Positions 1 to 5,565 of a DNA stretch of 6,281 nucleotides are shown piece after piece. Source of the stretch: Sediminispirochaeta sp. (GTDB taxonomy: Bacteria; Spirochaetota; Spirochaetia; DSM-16054; Sediminispirochaetaceae); NCBI GenBank assembly GCA_011046055.1, contig DSBN01000185.1:1-6281 (forward strand), in the 5' to 3' direction. The position numbers and the translations under genes are program-made. The stretch's first letter is position 1, and each line of letters starts with the position of its first letter. The notes below the pieces were generated by a model. It ran no database searches, was not told where the DNA came from, and was given only the letters and a program-made list of their open reading frames with translations.

Positions 1-626
1 ATCGTCAGCTGTATCGGGAATACACCGCCGCAAACAGCTATATACCCTCCGATGACGAGTATATTTCTTCAGTGGCGGCAGCGGTGGTGGGGAATATTCG
101 CAATCCCTACGAAAAAGCCTCCCAGCTCTACTCGTATATTATCCGCCGTTTGGAGTACAACGCGGAAGCAGAGCCCGAATCTCTGGCCGATGTGTTGAGG
201 AACCGGCAGGCACGAGCGAGGGACTACGGACTGCTGCTTACCACCATGCTTCGAGCCGTGGGGGTTCCGGCCCGACCGGTGTCAGGATTTCTCGTTCACG
301 GCAATAAACGCAGCACCGGACACCTGTGGTCGGAGTTTTATCTACCGGAATTTGGCTGGGTTCCCGCCGATCCGGCCTTGGGCTCTGGATCGGGGATGTA
401 CGAACTGGAGCAGGAGAACCCTTTTGACTTTTACTTCGGAAATCTGGACAACCAGCATATCAGCTTCTCCCGGCATGTACGACGGATACCCAAGGTCGAT
501 CCAAGCTCGCTCACCAGGGTGATAGACGAGCCTTACGCGCTGCAGAACATCTTCGAGGAGTATTCCCCGGAAATGGAGGGATACCGTTCCCACTGGCCGG
601 ATATTCGAGTCGTCGACTGGTGGTGA
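1..626 (+). CDS. Transglutaminase-like domain protein, C-terminal part (5' end outside window)
   Basis: The reading frame is open from base 3 to the TGA at 624-626 with no stop, so the gene starts upstream; the GTG at 72 is internal, not a credible start. The visible part covers the core of a transglutaminase/cysteine-protease-like fold. It has the helix following the active site (LLLTTMLRAVGVPARPVSGF), the His strand (GHLWSEFYLPEFGWVPADP, His at 321-323, Asp at 369-371) and a family-typical tail (YFGNLDNQHISFSR). In active members the helix is preceded by a G-x-C-x-D-[FY]-[AS] motif. Here the aligned stretch is A-R-A-R-D-Y-G, with Ala (216-218) where the nucleophilic Cys should be. The domain is therefore probably non-catalytic, perhaps a binding or scaffold module. 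Localisation cannot be judged because the N-terminus is missing. The family assignment is confident; the biological role is unknown. Confidence 0.85.
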   Translation, partial: RQLYREYTAANSYIPSDDEYISSVAAAVVGNIRNPYEKASQLYSYIIRRLEYNAEAEPESLADVLRNRQARARDYGLLLTTMLRAVGVPARPVSGFLVHGNKRSTGHLWSEFYLPEFGWVPADPALGSGSGMYELEQENPFDFYFGNLDNQHISFSRHVRRIPKVDPSSLTRVIDEPYALQNIFEEYSPEMEGYRSHWPDIRVVDWW

Positions 627-628
627 TC

Positions 629-648
629 AGAAGGGGACTTCTTTATTT
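629..648 (+). terminator. Weak candidate intrinsic terminator after the transglutaminase-like gene
   Basis: Three bases after the TGA, AGAAG (629-633) pairs with CTTCT (638-642) around a GGGA loop, which fits the GNRA tetraloop pattern. A T-rich tail, TTATTT, follows. The stem is only 5 bp and not GC-rich, so termination would be inefficient. Its position between a stop codon and a good promoter supports the reading that the upstream unit ends here. Confidence 0.4.
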
Positions 649-651
649 GCA

Positions 652-681
652 TTGACAAAGCACCATAGCGGAACATATACT
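652..681 (+). promoter_or_regulatory. Sigma70-type promoter for the cyclic-nucleotide-binding regulator
   Basis: A perfect -35 box TTGACA (652-657) is followed by an 18-bp spacer and a 5/6 -10 box TATACT (676-681). Transcription would start near 688, giving a leader of about 25 nt before the ATG at 713. The leader holds the purine-rich ribosome site GGAAGAGG (704-711). No obvious operator palindrome overlaps the boxes. This is the best promoter in the window. Confidence 0.7.
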
Positions 682-712
682 TGTAACAACGAGCTTTAGT
701 TTCGGAAGAGGT

Positions 713-1936
713 ATGAGTAACCCATTACAGTTATCACTGGTAAAATTTAATAAAGGCGCATATATCATTGTCGAGGGCAAGCAGCAGGCGGATTGTTTCT
801 ATATCATTCGTGCGGGAAAGGTCCAGATCAGCAAAGAGGTTGAAGTCGTGGAGGAGGAGGGGGGCAATATCCTCCAGGCAGGCGATTTTTTTGGCGTCGT
901 ATCGACTATGTCCTCCCACAGCCATATAGAGACCGCCAGAGCCTTGACTGATGTGACGATGATCGCGGTGCAACGAGAGCAGTACGGCATGCTCATCAAG
1001 AGCAACTCTCCGGTGGCCATGAAGATCATCCAGCAGTTCAGCCGGAAGATGCGGTATCTCGATGACGCGTTGACTCGCATCACCCTGAAAAGCAACGCCG
1101 AGAAAGACACCTCGCACCTCTTTGAGGTCGCCGAATACTATGCTCGACAGAGTCAGTACAACCAGGCTTACTACGCCTACCACCAGTACATCAAGAACTG
1201 CCCCGATGGAGAGAACCTAAATCTGGCCAAGGAGCGGATGGCCAAAATAAAGCCTTACTCCAAGGCGGTATATCTTGACGGAAGCGGGGACGAGTTCAAC
1301 CGGAACTACCCCAAGGGCACTATGATTTTTTCCGAAAGTCAACCGGGCAAGGAGCTCTTCATTATCCAAAAGGGGAGCGTCAAAATAACGAAAATAGTCA
1401 ACGACAACGAGGTCCTCCTGGCACTGCTCAAACCCGGCGACATCTTCGGAGAGATGGCGCTGCTGGAGGATAAACCCCGCAGCGCCTCGGCAATCGCCCA
1501 CGAGGAGGCGGTCCTTTTGGCGGTGAATAAGGCGAATTTCAAGAGAATGGTATCCACCCAGCCTCAGATTGTGACCCGCCTGACCCAACTCCTGTCCGAG
1601 CGGATATGGTTCATCTACAAACAGCTGGCCAACACCCAAATATCTGACCCGGTGGGCAGGATGTACGACGCCCTGCTGATCCAGCTGGAAAAACAGCGAG
1701 TGCCCATCAGCAACAGCTCCTACACCTTTGATTTCGGACCACAGGAGCTCATCAACATGGTCGGCCTTCCCAAAAGCGAAGGTACTCTGGCGGTGCGCAA
1801 GATGTTCGAAAACAGCCGGCTCAAAACCGTAGACAACCACATATACGTGCACGATCTAGAAGAGATAGAGAAGCAGGCCAAGTACTACCGGAAGATGGAA
1901 AAGATATCTCGAGCCCGAAAAAGCAAAAGTCACTAA
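713..1936 (+). CDS. Crp/Fnr-like regulator with two cyclic-nucleotide-binding domains, TPR-like linker and C-terminal winged helix
   Basis: A 407-aa cytoplasmic protein, probably a transcription regulator responding to a cyclic nucleotide. CNB domain 1 spans about residues 8-120 and CNB domain 2 about 190-305. Domain 2 has a full phosphate-binding cassette (FGEMALLEDKPRSASA, E247 and R256-S257, matching the E72/R82-S83 pattern of E. coli CRP). In domain 1 the same place reads FFGVVSTMSSHSHIETARA: the Glu is V62 and the Arg is missing, so it probably does not bind a nucleotide canonically. Between them, residues 134-183 form a TPR-like helical pair (AEYYARQSQYNQAYYAYHQY). Residues about 312-392 resemble a Crp-type HTH (PQELINMVGLPKSEGTLAVRKMF plus a small wing, then a charged helix). 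The ATG at 713 is preceded by GGAAGAGG and lies just downstream of a strong promoter. It is about twice the length of ordinary Crp/Fnr proteins. DNA binding and ligand are inferred. A non-DNA-binding scaffold role is possible. Confidence 0.88.
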   Translation: MSNPLQLSLVKFNKGAYIIVEGKQQADCFYIIRAGKVQISKEVEVVEEEGGNILQAGDFFGVVSTMSSHSHIETARALTDVTMIAVQREQYGMLIKSNSPVAMKIIQQFSRKMRYLDDALTRITLKSNAEKDTSHLFEVAEYYARQSQYNQAYYAYHQYIKNCPDGENLNLAKERMAKIKPYSKAVYLDGSGDEFNRNYPKGTMIFSESQPGKELFIIQKGSVKITKIVNDNEVLLALLKPGDIFGEMALLEDKPRSASAIAHEEAVLLAVNKANFKRMVSTQPQIVTRLTQLLSERIWFIYKQLANTQISDPVGRMYDALLIQLEKQRVPISNSSYTFDFGPQELINMVGLPKSEGTLAVRKMFENSRLKTVDNHIYVHDLEEIEKQAKYYRKMEKISRARKSKSH

Positions 1937-1944
1937 ATAAGAGA

Positions 1945-2631
1945 CTAATCGCGAGCGGAGCCGGGGAGGGCGATCGGTTTGGAGGGGAAAGAAGAACCAT
2001 GGCCGGATTCGACTCGCCATCGATCGGCGTTCTTTCGCATTATCAGTAGATTCTGTCCCCCCTCGGCGTCGGACAGAGGAGCGAGAATTACACCGCCATC
2101 GGCAAGAGCATCCATAATCAGCGCCGGTATGGCTTTTATAACTCCGTGGAAAAAAACCAAATCGAGACTTTCTCGGTTCGGGTCTTCGAGGAATTCTCTG
2201 TAATCGATACTAGTGATCTTTTCCAAGGCAATGGTCGGCCATAGATCTTCGTACTCCTCTCGTAGTTCCTGGTCGAGCTCAACTACCAAGACCCGCTTCG
2301 ACCGGGCGGCCATATAGGCGGCGCTGAAACCGGTCCCTCGACCGATGATCAGCACCGTCTTTTCCGAATTCAGACCAATTAGACGTGAGTACCGTCGCAG
2401 GAAGTCCACGCTGGGGACGAAACTTTCGCTGTTCACCGGAATAAAAATTGGACTTTCGGCGAAGGGGTGTAGATTGTCCGGGAGAAAGAGGGCTCTCAAC
2501 TTCGCATCGTCGAGCAGGCTGCCTTGTTCTGAATCGGTGGTCTGAGCCAGACCGGGCGGTGTAAAAAAAAGAACAAATAACAGGACGAGAAACAGGGATA
2601 GCATCGATGTTGTTTTACTAGGTATTCTCAT
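1945..2631 (-). CDS. Exported protein with a divergent PCMT-like (class I methyltransferase) fold
   Basis: 228 aa. The N-terminus is a classic Sec signal peptide: basic residues (R2, K6), hydrophobic core at residues 10-23 (MLSLFLVLLFVLFF) and a signal-peptidase I site G-L-A before Q30. There is no lipobox Cys. The mature part resembles protein-L-isoaspartate O-methyltransferase. Residues 58-88 (AESPIFIPVNSESFVPSVDFLRR and on) occupy the place of the PCMT segment around P-L-P-I-G-x-G-Q-T-I-S-Q-P. SAM motif I is VLIIGRGTGFSAA (93-105), with an acidic residue (E118) after strand 2. GGVILAPLSDAEGGQNLLIM (179-198) matches the PCMT GG-x-L-x-x-P segment. The active-site TISQ signature is not kept. 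The ATG has GGAG (2635-2638 on the complement) 3 nt upstream; an internal Met10 would remove the n-region and has no such site. The stop lies 8 bp from the regulator's stop. SAM is not expected outside the cytoplasm, so activity is uncertain. Fold assignment is fairly sure, function is not. Confidence 0.78.
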   Translation of the reverse strand: MRIPSKTTSMLSLFLVLLFVLFFTPPGLAQTTDSEQGSLLDDAKLRALFLPDNLHPFAESPIFIPVNSESFVPSVDFLRRYSRLIGLNSEKTVLIIGRGTGFSAAYMAARSKRVLVVELDQELREEYEDLWPTIALEKITSIDYREFLEDPNRESLDLVFFHGVIKAIPALIMDALADGGVILAPLSDAEGGQNLLIMRKNADRWRVESGHGSSFPSKPIALPGSARD

Positions 2632-2659
2632 AAACTCCGCAGCCTCTACTCCAAACTAT

Positions 2660-2688
2660 AACATAAAAGCAGGATGGATGTATCCCAA
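2660..2688 (-). promoter_or_regulatory. Weak candidate promoter for the exported PCMT-like gene
   Basis: Reading the minus strand, TTGGGA (2688-2683, 4/6 to the -35 consensus) is separated by 17 bp from TATGTT (2665-2660, 4/6 to the -10 consensus). It would give a leader of roughly 20 nt carrying the GGAG ribosome site. TATAGT (2660-2655) is a better -10 hexamer but lacks a -35 at a suitable distance. The divergent gap 2632-2766 must hold promoters for both flanking genes. For valS I see only an isolated TATACT at 2742-2747. Confidence 0.3.
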
Positions 2689-2753
2689 TTTACCGCCCCA
2701 TTCTTGCTCAGCTTTCTGCATTTTGATAGTATCTAAACCGTTATACTCAAAGG

Positions 2754-2760
2754 AAGGAGA
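2754..2760 (+). promoter_or_regulatory. Ribosome binding site deciding the valS start
   Basis: AAGGAGA lies 6 nt before the ATG at 2767 and only 3 nt before the in-frame TTG at 2764. The spacing favours the ATG, so the protein begins MKAVQLAK and has 883 residues. Confidence 0.8.
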
Positions 2761-2766
2761 ACATTG

Positions 2767-5418
2767 ATGAAAGCGGTTCAGCTGGCCAAGGCCTACAACC
2801 CGAAAGATTTTGAAGATCGTATCTACTCGTACTGGATGAAGCACAAGCTTTTTTCCCCCGCCGAAGGGGAGGGAGAGCCCTTCGTCATTGTTATCCCTCC
2901 GCCGAACGTTACCGGTGTTTTGCACATGGGACACGGTCTGAATAACAGCCTCCAGGACATCCTCATCCGCTACTACCGGATGCAGGGGCGTCCTACCCTA
3001 TGGATCCCCGGTACCGACCACGCCGGGATCGCCACCCAGCACGTGGTGGAGCGAAAACTGCGCGCCCGAGGAACATCAAGACGCGAGATCGGCAGGGAAA
3101 AATTTATGGAAGAGACCTGGAAGGTCAAGGATGAGCACCACGAAGTCATCACCAGGCAGCTCAAAAAAATCGGCGCCTCCTGCGACTGGAGCCGTGAACG
3201 TTTCACCCTAGACGAAGGTTTGAGCAAAGCGGTGCGGGAGGTCTTCGTCGCCCTGTACGAACGCGACCTGATCTACCGCGGCAACTACCTGATCAACTGG
3301 TGTCACTCCTGCGGCACGGCCCTCTCCGACGACGAGGTGGAACACAAGGAGGTGGCCGGTAAGCTCTGGCACTACTACTATCCCCTGGCCGACGGGGAAG
3401 AGAAAATCGCCGTGGCCACCACCCGACCGGAGACCATGCTGGGCGACACCTGCGTGGCCGTCCACCCCGAGGATTCCCGCTACCGCCACCTGGTCGGACG
3501 TCAGGTACGACTGCCCCTGACGGACCGGCTCATTCCTATCATCGCCGACGAGTACGTGGATATGGAGTTCGGCTCCGGAGCGGTGAAGATCACCCCGGGG
3601 CACGACCCCAACGACTACGAAATCGCCGAGCGTCACCAGCTGCCCAAGATAAACATCCTGAATCCCGACGGTACGCTGAATAATAATGTGCCCCAGAAGT
3701 ATCGGGGTATGGAGGTCGAGGAGGCCCGGCGCGCCGTGGTGGAAGACATGAAGGCTTCCGGTCTTTTTATCAAGGAGGAGGAGCACCGCCACCAGATCGG
3801 GCACTGTTATCGCTGCGACACCGTGATCGAACCCTATATGTCCGAGCAGTGGTTTGTACGGATGCGTTCCATGGCCGACAAGGCTCTGGAGGCCTGGCGG
3901 AAGCAGGATATCGGATTTTTCCCCAAAAAGTACGAGAACACCTACGTCAACTGGTTGGAGAACATTCGCGACTGGTGCATCAGCCGACAGCTCTGGTGGG
4001 GACACCGAATCCCGGTGTGGTACTGCGACGACTGCGGGCACGTCAGCGTCTCCCGGGAGGACTTGGAGGCTTGTACGAAGTGCGGCAGTACCAATATACG
4101 GCAGGATCCGGACGTTCTGGACACCTGGTTCTCTTCTTGGCTGTGGCCCTTTTCGACCTTGGGCTGGCCCGAAGATACCGAAGATCTGCGGCGCTTTTTT
4201 CCCACCAGCACCCTGGTCACCGGTTACGACATCATCTTCTTCTGGGTGGCTCGGATGATCATGTCCAGTCTCGAATTCTTGGAGGAGGTTCCCTTTCGGG
4301 ATATAGTCATCACCTCGCTGGTACGGGACAAACAGGGGCGGAAAATGTCCAAATCCCTGGGCAACGGTATGGACCCGCTGGATATCGTCGATCAGTACGG
4401 GGCGGATTCTTTGAAGTTCACCTTGGCCTTTTTGACAGCCCAGGGACAAGATATACTGCTGGCGGAGGAGGACTTTCGCTTCGGATCGAAGTTCGCCAAC
4501 AAGATTTGGAACGCTTCTCGGTTTTTGCTGATGAACCTGGAGGGGCGGACTTTGGTTCCTCGTCGGAGCATCGAACCGCGGGAGATAGACCTCTGGATAT
4601 ACCACCGCCTGAACGACACGGTCGAGCGGATCGAACGGGCTATCAAAAACTATCGCTTCAACGACGCCGCCCAGGGAGTTTACGAGTTCTTCTGGAATGA
4701 CTTCTGCGACTGGTACATCGAAGCTTCGAAGCTCGACCTCTACGGCCTAGAGGACGGCGAAAAGGACAGGGCAATAAGCCTGTTGGTCTACCTACTGGAG
4801 GAGTCCCTGCGGCTGCTGCACCCCTTTCTGCCCTTCGTGACCGAGGAGATCTACCAGAAACTCCCCGAGGAGATTCGCTACCCCCATCTCATCACCGCGC
4901 CCTATCCCCATGTCGACGATGATCGGCGGTCAAGTACGGCGGCGCGGAACTTTTCCTCCCTGCAGGAGGTGATTCGAGCGGTGCGTACAATCCGCAGCGA
5001 GTTTACCATCCCACCGGAGAAAAAAATTCGAGTCCATGTGCGAACCGATGGGGACTTTTTCGCCGCGGATTTTGTCAAAGAGAGCCACGGCCTCATCGAG
5101 GCTCTGGTGAACGCCGGGAGCCTGGAGATAGGGACGACAATCCCCGACAAGAGTGGGGCGATACCGGTCGCGGGGAACGGTTTCGAGGTTTTTGTCTACG
5201 TCAGTGAACTGATCGACGTGGACAAGGAGAGAGCGAAACTGCAAAAAGAGCTGCAGAGTCTGGAGAAGACCCGTCGAGGAACCGAGAAGAAACTGGAGAA
5301 TCCCGGATTTTTGCACAACGCTCCACCGGAGGTGGTGGAGAAAGAGCGGGGCAAGTTGAAGGAGTTCAGCGAGCGTATGGAGAAGATAGAGAGGTACCTC
5401 ACCGAGTTGGATTCCTGA
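2767..5418 (+). CDS. valS: Valyl-tRNA synthetase
   Basis: Cytoplasmic class I aminoacyl-tRNA synthetase that charges tRNA-Val with valine using ATP and hydrolyses mischarged Thr-tRNA. At 883 aa it is full length for bacterial ValRS. Rossmann-fold half 1 carries PPPNVTGVLHMGH (the HIGH motif, HMGH at 53-56). The CP1 editing domain runs about 195-345, with ATTRPETMLGDT and GSGAVKITPGHDPNDYE. Cys pairs typical of metal-binding knuckles are at 179/182, 347/350, 420/423 and 436/439; the last two form a C4 ribbon after RQLWWGHRIPVWYC. Half 2 has DVLDTWFSSWLWPFSTLGWP and GRKMSKSLGN (KMSKS at 526-530). The anticodon-binding helical domain is about 606-750 (NDFCDWYIEASK). The C-terminal coiled-coil arm is about 812-881. 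All key motifs are intact. It appears monocistronic: the upstream neighbour is divergent and the downstream one convergent. I saw no T-box-like leader in the 135-bp gap. Confidence 0.98.
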   Translation: MKAVQLAKAYNPKDFEDRIYSYWMKHKLFSPAEGEGEPFVIVIPPPNVTGVLHMGHGLNNSLQDILIRYYRMQGRPTLWIPGTDHAGIATQHVVERKLRARGTSRREIGREKFMEETWKVKDEHHEVITRQLKKIGASCDWSRERFTLDEGLSKAVREVFVALYERDLIYRGNYLINWCHSCGTALSDDEVEHKEVAGKLWHYYYPLADGEEKIAVATTRPETMLGDTCVAVHPEDSRYRHLVGRQVRLPLTDRLIPIIADEYVDMEFGSGAVKITPGHDPNDYEIAERHQLPKINILNPDGTLNNNVPQKYRGMEVEEARRAVVEDMKASGLFIKEEEHRHQIGHCYRCDTVIEPYMSEQWFVRMRSMADKALEAWRKQDIGFFPKKYENTYVNWLENIRDWCISRQLWWGHRIPVWYCDDCGHVSVSREDLEACTKCGSTNIRQDPDVLDTWFSSWLWPFSTLGWPEDTEDLRRFFPTSTLVTGYDIIFFWVARMIMSSLEFLEEVPFRDIVITSLVRDKQGRKMSKSLGNGMDPLDIVDQYGADSLKFTLAFLTAQGQDILLAEEDFRFGSKFANKIWNASRFLLMNLEGRTLVPRRSIEPREIDLWIYHRLNDTVERIERAIKNYRFNDAAQGVYEFFWNDFCDWYIEASKLDLYGLEDGEKDRAISLLVYLLEESLRLLHPFLPFVTEEIYQKLPEEIRYPHLITAPYPHVDDDRRSSTAARNFSSLQEVIRAVRTIRSEFTIPPEKKIRVHVRTDGDFFAADFVKESHGLIEALVNAGSLEIGTTIPDKSGAIPVAGNGFEVFVYVSELIDVDKERAKLQKELQSLEKTRRGTEKKLENPGFLHNAPPEVVEKERGKLKEFSERMEKIERYLTELDS

Positions 5419-5495
5419 CTCCTATAAGGAGGGGAGAGCTCGGTGCTCTTGGGGGAGCTCAGATCGGTTCCCAATTGGACTATGATCGAGTAAAA

Positions 5496-5530
5496 AAAAG
5501 CCGACCCGGAGCTGTTCCGGATCAGCCTTT
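5496..5530 (-). terminator. Strong intrinsic terminator of the reductase-rhodanese gene
   Basis: On the minus strand the arm 5530-5516 (AAAGGCTGATCCGGA) pairs with 5510-5496 (TCCGGGTCGGCTTTT) around the 5-nt loop ACAGC. This gives a 15-bp helix with three G-U wobbles, running into a T8 tract (5499-5492). Read on the plus strand, the three wobble positions become A-C mismatches and no U-tract follows, so the element works in the minus direction only. It begins 35 nt past the gene's stop codon. Confidence 0.85.
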
Positions 5531-5541
5531 GGGCGTGCGCC

Positions 5542-5565
5542 AAAAAAGTTCCCGCCGATGGCGGA
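5542..5565 (-). terminator. First, weaker hairpin with U-tract directly after the reductase-rhodanese stop
   Basis: On the minus strand TCCGCC-ATC-GGCGGG (5565-5551) forms a tight stem of five G-C pairs plus a closing T-G wobble. It starts immediately after the TAA (5568-5566). Four bases (GAAC, overlapping the end of the stem by one) precede a T6 run (5547-5542). That gap weakens it as a classical terminator. It probably acts in tandem with the stronger hairpin downstream or protects the 3' end. Confidence 0.5.

Noticed and set aside
72..74. GTG as the start of the transglutaminase-like gene
   Set aside because: The frame is open upstream to the window edge with family-like residues, and no ribosome site precedes the GTG.
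1948..1974. ATCGC/GCGAT inverted repeat as a terminator between the convergent genes
   Set aside because: The stem is 5 bp with a 17-nt loop and no U-tract on either strand; it lies in coding sequence.
2723..2747. TTGATA ... TATACT as a valS promoter
   Set aside because: The spacer is only 13 bp, too short for sigma70, and the implied start site would fall inside the ribosome binding site.
2764..2766. TTG as the valS start
   Set aside because: It is only 3 nt from AAGGAGA; the adjacent ATG has better spacing and codon.
3208..4605. Long minus-strand open frame (465 codons) inside valS
   Set aside because: It is a shadow of the valS codon pattern: low-complexity, rich in V/G/H/L, no domain recognised, and every valS motif on the other strand is intact.
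3849..4700. Plus-strand out-of-frame open frame inside valS
   Set aside because: Overlaps the valS catalytic core in another frame, has a biased G/R-rich composition and no supporting ribosome site.
5437..5460. Paired GAGCTC sites as an operator or valS terminator
   Set aside because: Each is a common 6-bp palindrome in a purine-rich spacer; the possible stem lacks a U-tract and no repeat unit extends beyond them.
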